DNA of 62,128 bases from Microcoleus sp. FACHB-831 (lineage in GTDB: Bacteria > Cyanobacteriota > Cyanobacteriia > Cyanobacteriales > FACHB-T130): the NCBI RefSeq assembly GCF_014695585.1, contig NZ_JACJON010000011.1:1-62128 (forward strand). Direction: 5' to 3'. Made by a program: the position numbers and the translations under genes. Below are positions 44,253 to 52,687 of this stretch, in pieces (position 1 is the stretch's first letter; each line of letters begins with the position of its first letter). A model generated the notes under the pieces. That model saw only the letters and a list, made by a program, of their open reading frames with translations. It was not told where the DNA came from and ran no database searches.

Positions 44253-47200
44253 GTCAAGTCGGGCAACGGGAACGCTTAACCCAAAATCGTGTTGTGCAAC
44301 TGTTTCAGCAGCAATTGGGCTATGGCTATTTGGGCAACTGGCAAGACCGACCCAATAATAGCCATATCGAAACCGACCTCCTCACCAACTTTTTGCGCCG
44401 CAAACAACACTACAGCGACAGCCTGATTAACAAAGCTTTGTATGAACTCAAAAAAGTCGCAGACGACCAGAGTAAAAGCCTTTACGACATCAACAAAGCC
44501 GTCTACAGCCTGTTACGCTATGGGGTCAAAGTCCGGGAAGAAGTGGGCGAAAACACCCAAACCGTTTGGCTAATTAATTGGGAAAACCCCTTAGAAAACG
44601 ACTTTGCGATTGCCGAAGAGGTCACAGTCAAAGGCGAAAATACTAAACGCCCGGATGTGGTGCTGTATGTCAACGGTATCGCCTTGGGTGTATTAGAACT
44701 CAAACGCAGCACCGTCTCCGTTTCCGAAGGCATCCGCCAAAACCTCGATAACCAAACCTCAAGATTTATCAGATCCTTCTTTGCCACTATGCAATTCGTC
44801 ATGGCAGGCAATGACACCGAAGGACTCCGCTATGGCACGATTGAAACCCCGGAAAAGAATTATCTAGCTTGGAAAGAAGACAGTTCCGTTGAGAACCGTT
44901 TAGACCGACACCTGCTGCCACTCTGTCAAAGAGAGCGATTCCTCGAACTGATCCACGACTTCATTGTCTTTGATCGCGGCATCAAAAAAGTCTGCCGCCA
45001 TAACCAGTATTTCGGCGTAAAAGCAGCTCAAACCTCTCTGCAACAACGTAGAGGCGGCATCATCTGGCACACCCAAGGCAGTGGTAAGAGCCTGACAATG
45101 GTGTGGCTGACCAAATGGATGCGGGAAAATCTCACCGATGCCCGCGTCCTAATCGTGACCGACCGGGACGAACTTGACAAACAGATTGAGAATGTTTTCA
45201 AAGGCGTCAATGAAGACATCTACCGCACCAAAAACGGCAACGACCTGCTCGACAAACTCGATCGCACTACCCCCTGGCTACTCTGCTCCCTGATCCACAA
45301 ATTTGGCAAGAAAGACAAAGATGAGGTTAGCGACGCGGACTACAACAGCTACATCGAAGACCTCAAGCGCAGCCTCCCAAAAGACTTCACTGCCAAAGGC
45401 AACCTCTATGTGTTTGTGGATGAGTGCCACCGTACCCAATCAGGCAAACTGCACGATGCCATGAAAGAAATTCTGCCCAATACCCTGTTCGTCGGCTTCA
45501 CGGGTACCCCTCTACTCAAGAAGGACAAGCACAATAGTATTGAGGTCTTTGGCGATTACATTCACACCTACAAATTCAACGAGGCTGTAGCCGATAAAGT
45601 CGTCCTCGATCTACGCTACGAAGCCCGCAACGTCGATCAGTTCATCACCTCCCAGACCAAAATCGACCAGTGGTTTGAAGCTAAGACCAAAGGCTTAACT
45701 GATCGCGCCAAAACCCAACTGAAACAACGCTGGGGTACCCTACAAAAGGTCTTAAGTTCAGCATCCAGGCTAGAGAAGATTGTCGGCGATATCCTACTAG
45801 ACTTTGAAACCAAAGACCGTCTACAAAGCGGTCGGGGCAATGCCCTGCTGGTGGCAGGCAGCATCTACGAAGCCTGTAAGTATTACGAGTTGTTCCAGAA
45901 TCAAGGATTCAAACGATGTGCGATCGTCACGTCTTACGATGGCTCCCTCCAAAGCATCAAAGGCGAAAGCACTGGCGAAGACGAATACACCGAAAAGCTG
46001 CGACAGTATGAGATTTACCAAAAAATGCTGAATGGTAAAACCCCCGAAGCCTTTGAGGAAGAAGTCAAAAAGAAATTTGTTGATGAACCCGCCCAGATGA
46101 AGCTACTGATTGTGGTGGACAAGCTGCTGACTGGTTTCGATGCGCCCCCCACCACCTATCTCTACATAGATAAAACCATGCGAGATCATGGTTTGTTTCA
46201 GGCGATTTGCCGCGTTAATCGACTGGATGGCGACGATAAAGAATATGGCTACATCATCGATTACAAGGACCTGTTCAAGAGCCTAGAAAAATCCGTTCAC
46301 CACTATACGGTTGAAGCCTTTGATGGCTACGACCCAGGCGATGTAAATGGGTTACTGAGCGATCGCCTGGAAAAAGGAGTAGAGCGTCTAGAAACTGCCA
46401 GGGAGAGTATCAAAGCCCTGTGCGAACCTGTAGAACCGCCGAAAGATAGCCTTGCCTACATCCGCTATTTCTGTGGCCCCAATACGGAAGACCTAGACCT
46501 AGTAAAAGAACACGAACAAAAGCGAGTTACCCTCTACAAGCTTACCGCTTCTCTGGTTCGAGCTTACGCTAACCTTGCAAACGATATGCCAGAAGCTGGC
46601 TATCCTTCCACCGGAATTGAAACCATCAAGCAGGAGGTCAAATATTACGAACAAATTCGCGCCGAAGTAAAACTTGCCAGCGGAGATGCCATTGATTTGA
46701 AAGCCTACGAACCGGCTATGCGCCACCTGATCGATACTTACATCGGCGCAGAAGAGAGCAAAGTGCTTTCCAGTTTTGATGACATGACGCTGATTCAGTT
46801 GATTGTGGAACGCGGTAAGGATGCAGTGGACACCCTACCCAAGAGTATTAGACAAAACAAAGAAGCTGTTGCCGAAACCATTGAGAACAACTTACGCAAA
46901 GTTATCATTGACCAGCGCCCCACCAACCCTAAATATTTCGGCAAAATGTCCGCACTCCTGGATGAACTGATTCAAGAGCGAAAAACAGCCGCTCAGGAAT
47001 ATGAGGACTACCTGAACAAAATTGTGACTTTGAGCCGACAAGTTACCCAGCCTGCAACCTCAACCCAGTACCCCCCATCCCTGGATTCCTCTGCCAAACG
47101 AGCGTTGTACGATAACCTAGACCAAAATGAGGCACTGGCACTGGCGATCGACAATGAAATTCGCCAAACCAAAAAAGATGCTTGGCGCGGCAATAAAATT

Positions 47201-47299
47201 AAGGAGCGTGAAGTAAAAAATGCAATAAAAAAATACCTTGACTCATCTGAAAAAGTAGATATCATTTTTGACATCGTGAAGAATCAAAGCGACTATTAG
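44249..47299 (+). CDS. hsdR: Type I restriction endonuclease subunit
   Basis: A 1016-aa motor nuclease. The PD-(D/E)xK nuclease site is in KRPDVVLYVNG and LGVLELKRS near residue 150. SF2 translocase motifs follow: Walker A HTQGSGKSLTMVW, DEAD-like FVDECHRTQSG, and motif III GFTGTPLL. The helical C-terminal domain, which binds the methylase core, appears complete. Start overlaps hsdS by 4 bases. The following gene starts one base after the stop. Confidence 0.95.
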   Translation: MSQVGQRERLTQNRVVQLFQQQLGYGYLGNWQDRPNNSHIETDLLTNFLRRKQHYSDSLINKALYELKKVADDQSKSLYDINKAVYSLLRYGVKVREEVGENTQTVWLINWENPLENDFAIAEEVTVKGENTKRPDVVLYVNGIALGVLELKRSTVSVSEGIRQNLDNQTSRFIRSFFATMQFVMAGNDTEGLRYGTIETPEKNYLAWKEDSSVENRLDRHLLPLCQRERFLELIHDFIVFDRGIKKVCRHNQYFGVKAAQTSLQQRRGGIIWHTQGSGKSLTMVWLTKWMRENLTDARVLIVTDRDELDKQIENVFKGVNEDIYRTKNGNDLLDKLDRTTPWLLCSLIHKFGKKDKDEVSDADYNSYIEDLKRSLPKDFTAKGNLYVFVDECHRTQSGKLHDAMKEILPNTLFVGFTGTPLLKKDKHNSIEVFGDYIHTYKFNEAVADKVVLDLRYEARNVDQFITSQTKIDQWFEAKTKGLTDRAKTQLKQRWGTLQKVLSSASRLEKIVGDILLDFETKDRLQSGRGNALLVAGSIYEACKYYELFQNQGFKRCAIVTSYDGSLQSIKGESTGEDEYTEKLRQYEIYQKMLNGKTPEAFEEEVKKKFVDEPAQMKLLIVVDKLLTGFDAPPTTYLYIDKTMRDHGLFQAICRVNRLDGDDKEYGYIIDYKDLFKSLEKSVHHYTVEAFDGYDPGDVNGLLSDRLEKGVERLETARESIKALCEPVEPPKDSLAYIRYFCGPNTEDLDLVKEHEQKRVTLYKLTASLVRAYANLANDMPEAGYPSTGIETIKQEVKYYEQIRAEVKLASGDAIDLKAYEPAMRHLIDTYIGAEESKVLSSFDDMTLIQLIVERGKDAVDTLPKSIRQNKEAVAETIENNLRKVIIDQRPTNPKYFGKMSALLDELIQERKTAAQEYEDYLNKIVTLSRQVTQPATSTQYPPSLDSSAKRALYDNLDQNEALALAIDNEIRQTKKDAWRGNKIKEREVKNAIKKYLDSSEKVDIIFDIVKNQSDY

Positions 47300-47300
47300 G

Positions 47301-48005
47301 ATGCATCAGATAAGGGTTAGTGATTTAGTCATTGATGTTGATAGAAAAGATATTAAAAACATCCATTTAGGGGTTTATCCACCCGATGGACGAGTGCGTA
47401 TTGCCGCCCCTCTCAGAGTAGATGATGAGGCAGTGCGGCTATTTGCTATCTCAAAAATCTCTTGGATTAAAAAGCACCAAGCCAATTTTGAGGCACAAGA
47501 ACGCCAATCAAAAAGAGAATATGTATCTGGTGAAAGCCATTATTTCCAAGGAAAACGCTATTTACTGAATGTTATTTACCACAAAGGTAGCCCTAAAGTA
47601 AAAGTCAGAAACAATACCTATATCGACCTCTACGTCAGGGAAGGAAGCGACGAAGCCCAACGCCAAAAAGTCATGATGAATTGGTATCGGCAACAATTAA
47701 AACAAGAAATTCCACTATTAATCGAAAAGTGGGCAGGAGTTCTAGGCGTTCGGGTAAACGATTGGGGAATTAAGCTGATGAAAACGAAATGGGGCACCTG
47801 CAACATTGAAGCGAAACGCATCTGGCTGAACCTTGAACTAGCTAAGAAAGATCCTCACTGTCTGGAATACGTTGTCGTTCATGAAATGACGCATCTTTTA
47901 GAACGGCATCACAACGAGCAATTCACAACCTTAATGAACCGATTCCTTCCTAATTGGCGTTTCTATAAAGATGAGTTGAACCGCGCTCCACTTGAAAGCT
48001 ATTGA
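47301..48005 (+). CDS. YgjP/WLM-type metallopeptidase linked to the hsd operon
   Basis: A 234-aa protein with VVHEMTHLLERHH, a zinc-peptidase HExxH motif, after the typical WGTCN stretch. It directly follows hsdR, starting one base later, as in many type I loci. The role is unknown; suggestions include cleavage of the HsdR subunit. It is intact, unlike the two decayed relatives at 35.7 and 39.9 kb, and is of a different subfamily from them. Confidence 0.88.
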   Translation: MHQIRVSDLVIDVDRKDIKNIHLGVYPPDGRVRIAAPLRVDDEAVRLFAISKISWIKKHQANFEAQERQSKREYVSGESHYFQGKRYLLNVIYHKGSPKVKVRNNTYIDLYVREGSDEAQRQKVMMNWYRQQLKQEIPLLIEKWAGVLGVRVNDWGIKLMKTKWGTCNIEAKRIWLNLELAKKDPHCLEYVVVHEMTHLLERHHNEQFTTLMNRFLPNWRFYKDELNRAPLESY

Positions 48006-48675
48006 GATTAAGCTGACACCAGCGACTTCTTTTTGTCTTCCCAGCAACCGCCAATGAATTTATTTCCAGATCAAGCAACGATAAGGCTGATTGAATGCAA
48101 CAATGCTGCGATCGCTCTATCCTACCAAGCTCTCGGCTACCTGCTGATAAATTTTATCAACCACACGGGAATTACAGGCTCACCTGCTTGTAAAGATGCG
48201 ATCGCTATCTCCAGCTCGAACTCCATCAGTTCGAGCGATCGCTCTACTTAGCTAACCTCTTCGCTACCCGCTGATGAATCCGATCTAGCCACACAGGAAT
48301 CACAAGCTCACCTTCTTTGATTAATGCGATCGCAACATAAAGCTCGAACTCCACCAGTTCCAGCGATCGCTCATTAGCATTCCACCACAACATAAACCTG
48401 CTTTACCTTTCCGGGTTCGTAAAGGTGAAAAATAGCCGCTCCCGATAAGTTGATTACAATTTTTGGCTTAAGTTTTTTTTGCAGACATGGGCTAAATCCT
48501 CATGTCTTGGCTATTATCTCTAGGATACTTTGCCTAAGTTCCAATAAGTATTAGTATCGAAACTTTTTTACAGGAAGAGTAGTGGCGTTTAAGGCTAAAA
48601 AGGACTTAAACCAGGGAAAATTAGGTAAGGTGTCAACTCCAGAAACCTAAACTCAATCGGAGTAAGAGTTAAATA
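48006..48675. other. Intergenic with two copies of a roughly 130-bp repeat
   Basis: Two diverged direct copies (about 48108-48243 and 48244-48372) share GAACTCCA, CGATCGCTC and ACACxGGAAT blocks. The second forms a small minus-strand frame (next entry). The remaining 280 bases contain T-runs (TTTTTGGCTTAAG near 48461) and no gene. Confidence 0.5.
48244..48393 (-). CDS. Possible 49-aa protein, repeated tail of a lost gene
   Basis: ATG at 48393 opens MLWWNANERSLELVEFELYV, then a long Ala/Ile/Glu helix (AIALIKEGELVIPVWLDRI) and HQRVAKRLAK with a stop at 48244. The neighbouring repeat encodes a similar, frameshifted ERSLELMEFEL. The sequence looks coding but short; it may be a relic. No family recognised. 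Confidence 0.35.
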   Translation of the reverse strand: MLWWNANERSLELVEFELYVAIALIKEGELVIPVWLDRIHQRVAKRLAK

Positions 48676-49386
48676 GTGCTGAAAATAATGCCGCGACTAC
48701 CGACAGATGGAATTCCTCATCCTTGGGATTTGACAATGCATTGGCTCGATGAGCCTTTGCCTATCTCACCGCTCTTACAACCAGCCATACAACAACACAT
48801 GGATTTGGCTGCGGGCGACTGGCGGATTACTCTTTATTGGGTTGTGAAAAAGAAGTGGAATCACAAACTCAAAATTCCTGTCAACCGCAAGTACGCCATG
48901 TTACTTAAACCCAGAGGAGAGCTATTTTTCAGGGCGCTTGAACTGTGCATCGCAGGTTACAACTCTTCACACCCCGACAGTAAAGACTACCACAATGCAT
49001 CCGACTGGTATCTTCAACTGATGCAGGAAACCAGAAATCTAGACAATCAAGAAATTCAGGCGAACGAAGCAAGTGGGAAAAAGCCCTTCGTTCAAGACTT
49101 GTACCAAATTATCAAAACTCTCAAAAATCAGAAAAACCCGGCTACTCCATCTACATCACTTCATTTTTATAGATTGATGGAAGTAGCACTGTCACTGGAG
49201 AAGCAAGATCAATTCAATAATGATTACTGGAAGCCTTTTTTAAGTGCTTTAAGTGGATGGATTCAAGCGATAGATAGTCCGGATTGTCACGAATGCTACG
49301 TTGACGGCGACAGAATTGTCTGCCAAATGGGACGGGGGAAAGGGAAAATGACGCTCCTGAGACTCCCTTCCAAAAATATTTTTTGA
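48676..49386 (+). CDS. Hypothetical protein, 236 aa
   Basis: Starts at GTG (48676) or, more likely, ATG (48688, MPRLPTDGIPHPWDLTMHWL). It has aromatic and basic residues, a probable zinc-like pair (DCHECYVDGD) near the C-terminus, and a positively charged end (GRGKGKMTLLR). No membrane segment or known motif. It precedes the recombination and replication genes and is in the same direction, so a plasmid function is possible. I do not recognise it. Confidence 0.55.
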   Translation: MLKIMPRLPTDGIPHPWDLTMHWLDEPLPISPLLQPAIQQHMDLAAGDWRITLYWVVKKKWNHKLKIPVNRKYAMLLKPRGELFFRALELCIAGYNSSHPDSKDYHNASDWYLQLMQETRNLDNQEIQANEASGKKPFVQDLYQIIKTLKNQKNPATPSTSLHFYRLMEVALSLEKQDQFNNDYWKPFLSALSGWIQAIDSPDCHECYVDGDRIVCQMGRGKGKMTLLRLPSKNIF

Positions 49387-49920
49387 AACCTTTACTGTGT
49401 AAGGCTTAGAAGCTTTAATGCGAAATCGCCGAATTGAAGGCTATCCGTGGCAATCTAGGTAGAAGTAAGCCAGTGATTAGCCAAAAAGTTTTGGCTCTAT
49501 ATGGATTCCAGGGAGTTTTCCGGAAGGAAAGCGATGAAACCATTGCCGCTATAGCGTTGAGAGAGGAAGGTCTCAGAATGTCCAAAACACTTGTAGCCAG
49601 AGTCTTCTAGCCTCCTTCTTGGCTCGCTCTCCCTAAAACGCCTATTGAGCCAAAGTTTTTTGGCTTAAATTCTCATCACTAGGAAAACTTACTGCCTCTA
49701 ACTTTCTCAAATTAGTCAAGCATCATGTTCAGAAAAATTGGAATTTTTCCGTTTGTCTCAGTTGAGATTTTCCACAATTTTTCCATAGAGATACGCTATA
49801 AATTTTTTCTAAAAAACCTAGTCCTTATTAATTTTTCGAGGCTTAATTTGTGCATGTGTCAGCTGAATTACACATGCACAAAAATCAGCTATTATATCTC
49901 TATCTTCAGGAGGATGATTT
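49387..49920. promoter_or_regulatory. Leader of the serine recombinase, with palindromes
   Basis: No gene seen. It has two AGCCAAA palindromes: AGCCAAAA/TTTTGGCT at 49479-49496 (two-base spacer) and AGCCAAA/TTTGGCT at 49648-49665. Closer to the gene is a larger inverted repeat listed next. A good ribosome-binding site (AGGAGG, 49908-49913) precedes the ATG at 49921. Confidence 0.6.
49847..49882. promoter_or_regulatory. 13-bp inverted repeat 38 bases before the serine recombinase
   Basis: TTTGTGCATGTGT (49847-49859) and ACACATGCACAAA (49870-49882) are perfect reverse complements with a ten-base spacer. The centre-to-centre spacing of about two helical turns fits an operator for a dimeric or tetrameric regulator, or a recombinase crossover site. 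Position next to the recombinase start supports one of these. Confidence 0.65.
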
Positions 49921-51459
49921 ATGGGACAAATTGTTGGGTATGAACGAGTATCAAGCAACGAACAAGCTATCAACCAAAATGCTTTAAAGCAACAAGATCA
50001 CCGAATTCAGGAGTATGGAGTAGATATGGTTATACAAGATATTGAATCAGGAGCCGATCCAGATAGAGAGGGTTTTAATCATCTCTTAGATTTAGTTAGT
50101 CAGGGAAAGGTGGATGAGATTGTTAGCACTCGATGGGACAGATTAACTAGAAACGAATTAGTGTATTTGCAGTTCAAAGCGATACTGAAAGCCTCTAATG
50201 TAAAATTGACACTACTGGACCAAGGAGAAGTTGACCTCAGCACAGCTTTTGGAGAGCTGAGTGCGGATATGCAGGCTATGTTTGCCGTCCACGAGCGGCG
50301 TATGCTCAAGGAAAGAGTCCAGCGTGGATGTGAATACCGTAGATTTAATAAGGTGGCTTGGACAAGAGCGCCTTGGGGTTATGGCATAAAAAATGATAAA
50401 TACGTGCTTGACACTGAACCTATTATTTGCATACTGGAAGATAGACCACAAAATTTTCTAGAGCTGTACGATGAACCTGATACCTCGCCCCTCCTTCTTA
50501 GTATTAGCAAATCTCAAATAGCTAGGGAGGCAGTAGATGTTTTTCTTCAAACCAGGAGAACCCGAAAAGTCCTGAGGTACCTTTACCTCAAATATGGTGT
50601 TGAACGAAAAAAAGGTACAGGGGAGACAGGAAATGGTCAAGAAGGTGATAAAAAGCGAACTAAGGGAACCAACCTAGTTCTTAGTAAAGAATTGCTGTTC
50701 TGGTCGGCGGGAGGAAACTTAAAAGAGTGGCTAGAGAATCCTGTGCTGCGAGGTCACACGGCTTACAAGAAGTATAAAAAAAGAGGCTCCAAGAAAGACC
50801 CAAAAGACTGGGAGATGCACTATGACACACACCCGGATCAGCGATTAATTAGTGATGAAGAATTTCAGGAAATTCAGGAAATTCTCAAGTCGAATGCTAG
50901 ACAGATTGGAACCCCTGGAAAGACTTTCTATCTTACAGGACTTGTTATTTGCGAACGATGTGGTCACAAGTGTGTCCTCAAGCGTAATGCTGATTATCAG
51001 TACTACGGCTGTAGGAACTCGACAATTGGCTGTAGCAATCGCAAATGTATCAGAATTGAGAAAATTGACGAGGCTATCATCAACCAGTTATTTAATCGAG
51101 CTAATGAAATTGCATTAGCCCCAGATGGTCTTCAGGAAGAGGCGTTGGAAACTTCAGAGCTGTCAATCCTTAAACAACAGCTTCAGGAGCTAGAAAAAAT
51201 CTTAGAAATGAATCCTACGCACATTCTAAAAAAGACTCAATACGATCTTCAAAAGGAGATTGAGTCACAAAGTAATCAAGCAAACAATGACAATTTTGTT
51301 CAAGCCACAGCTATGCAGCTTATCCGTCGTCCTGAGGCGAGAAAAAAAACCTTCTGGTACACGTTGACTCTGGAGGAACGAGACATCATCTATGACAAGC
51401 TCGTTAGGAAAATAGCAATTTTAGATGGAGAAGTTGTTTCGGTTGATTTAACGATTTGA
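49921..51459 (+). CDS. Large serine recombinase
   Basis: A 512-aa recombinase. The catalytic N-terminal domain has Ser-11 in YERVSS and the conserved Arg residues (RWDRLTRN). The middle recombinase domain and the zinc ribbon (CERCGHKC then YGCRN-x-GCSN) are present, then a coiled coil (ELSILKQQLQELEKILEMN) that controls direction in this family. It resembles cyanobacterial excision recombinases such as XisF in size and layout. A strong AGGAGG precedes the start. It could excise a cassette, integrate the plasmid, or resolve it. Confidence 0.9.
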   Translation: MGQIVGYERVSSNEQAINQNALKQQDHRIQEYGVDMVIQDIESGADPDREGFNHLLDLVSQGKVDEIVSTRWDRLTRNELVYLQFKAILKASNVKLTLLDQGEVDLSTAFGELSADMQAMFAVHERRMLKERVQRGCEYRRFNKVAWTRAPWGYGIKNDKYVLDTEPIICILEDRPQNFLELYDEPDTSPLLLSISKSQIAREAVDVFLQTRRTRKVLRYLYLKYGVERKKGTGETGNGQEGDKKRTKGTNLVLSKELLFWSAGGNLKEWLENPVLRGHTAYKKYKKRGSKKDPKDWEMHYDTHPDQRLISDEEFQEIQEILKSNARQIGTPGKTFYLTGLVICERCGHKCVLKRNADYQYYGCRNSTIGCSNRKCIRIEKIDEAIINQLFNRANEIALAPDGLQEEALETSELSILKQQLQELEKILEMNPTHILKKTQYDLQKEIESQSNQANNDNFVQATAMQLIRRPEARKKTFWYTLTLEERDIIYDKLVRKIAILDGEVVSVDLTI

Positions 51460-51499
51460 GTTCAGGATCTCATTTCCCGTAAAATCAGAGAGGATTTCA

Positions 51500-52384
51500 A
51501 TGAAATCAAAACTAACAATTAATATTTTTGAGCAAGCAGTAGAGCGATTTACGGCGGCTGAAACGGAAGTTCTTAAGGATTGGTGTTTACCCTGTAATTG
51601 TCCGGCTCCTGGAGAGAGGTCTAATTGCCAGAACTGCCCATACTTTAGGGAACTGGTACAACGCATTCAAGAAAACCTGCATTCAGATCCCGCTGAAGTT
51701 TTTCCGGTGATGCTGCCACCAGAGATTAACCCTCCCTATCCAGATGAAGTAAGGAAACAGTGCTTAGAGCTATATCGACAGAAATATTCCTTTGAAAAGA
51801 TTCAAGAGCTGACTGGTGTAACTAATTGCAAAACTCTTAGGCAGTGGATTCGTCAGGCAGGACAGTTAAAAGAAGGATCTGACTACTCCCAGGTAGAGAG
51901 ACAGCACTACGTGAATCTATATGTTGAGGGCATGAGTGCTAGCCAAATTGAGTCGTTGACTGGAGTACCTGTTAATTTTATCTATAAATGGGCAAAGGCA
52001 GCAGGTGTGTCCAGGCCACGGAAATTCTATTCCGATGAGCAAAAGGAGCAAGCTCTTGCATTGTACAAAGAGGGTCGAGATGTTAAGGAAATCGAGGTAC
52101 TGACAGGGATCTATGCTACATCCGTTCAGTCAATGGCAAAGAAAGCTAATTTATATAGACCTAGGAAATATAGAGGCGGTCGGCCTCCAGTACATTCACT
52201 AGAAGTCAAACAATCTTGCCAAAAACTTCTTCAGGAGGGCAAAAGCTCATCTCAAATTGAAGAATTACTTTGCGTGAGTGCTGATACAGTTCGCAGGTGG
52301 AAAAAGGAGTGGGAACAGACAACCAATGTAGTTTCTCCTATCGATAAACCCAATACCCTGGATGAAGCTAGCAAACCGGGTTGA
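51500..52384 (+). CDS. Protein with Cys cluster and four tandem HTH units
   Basis: A 294-aa protein starting 40 bases after the recombinase, with GAGAGGA before the ATG. Residues about 30-50 hold CNCP and CQNCPYF, a likely zinc-binding cluster. Four similar units of about 45-50 residues follow, each with L/Y-x5-E/K-G-x3-IExLTG and a recognition-like helix (TLRQWIRQAG, FIYKWAKAAG, SVQSMAKKAN, TVRRWKKEWE). This is the resolvase/transposase-type HTH fold repeated in tandem. Such an array would bind repeated DNA sites; it may be a directionality factor for the recombinase or an origin-binding protein. Function inferred. Confidence 0.7.
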   Translation: MKSKLTINIFEQAVERFTAAETEVLKDWCLPCNCPAPGERSNCQNCPYFRELVQRIQENLHSDPAEVFPVMLPPEINPPYPDEVRKQCLELYRQKYSFEKIQELTGVTNCKTLRQWIRQAGQLKEGSDYSQVERQHYVNLYVEGMSASQIESLTGVPVNFIYKWAKAAGVSRPRKFYSDEQKEQALALYKEGRDVKEIEVLTGIYATSVQSMAKKANLYRPRKYRGGRPPVHSLEVKQSCQKLLQEGKSSSQIEELLCVSADTVRRWKKEWEQTTNVVSPIDKPNTLDEASKPG

Positions 52385-52687
52385 GTTCCTCATGGAGAAG
52401 ATGTAGCCGTTAGTATGGCTCTATTTACCCCTGCCAATATATAGGGGCCTGAATTTACCGGCATAGAGCCATTAGTCAGTGTTGTCAGCAATTTTTCCGA
52501 AAAATTATTTTCCCTATCTGCTAGGGCAATAGATATTTCTACTTCACTTTCTGATGGAAATAATTTTTTAGAGGAAAACCACTACTTTCACTACTCAGTT
52601 GAGTTCAAAGTATTCGATGGTTAAATACCAAGATGGCGCTTTTGACGTATCTGTTAGCTGAACTTTCCTCCCACAATACACACAGTT
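52385..52687. other. Intergenic with a 10-bp inverted repeat
   Basis: ATGGCTCTAT (52415-52424) and ATAGAGCCAT (52463-52472) are exact reverse complements; an inner CCCCT/AGGGG pair at 52428-52447 extends the structure. The folded segment lies directly downstream of the HTH-array gene and could terminate it or be a binding site. The remainder, to the next start, has no clear feature. Confidence 0.5.

Noticed and set aside
52415-52472. Inverted repeat as an integron attC site
   Set aside because: The core GTTRRRY/RYYYAAC boxes are missing and there is no integron integrase.
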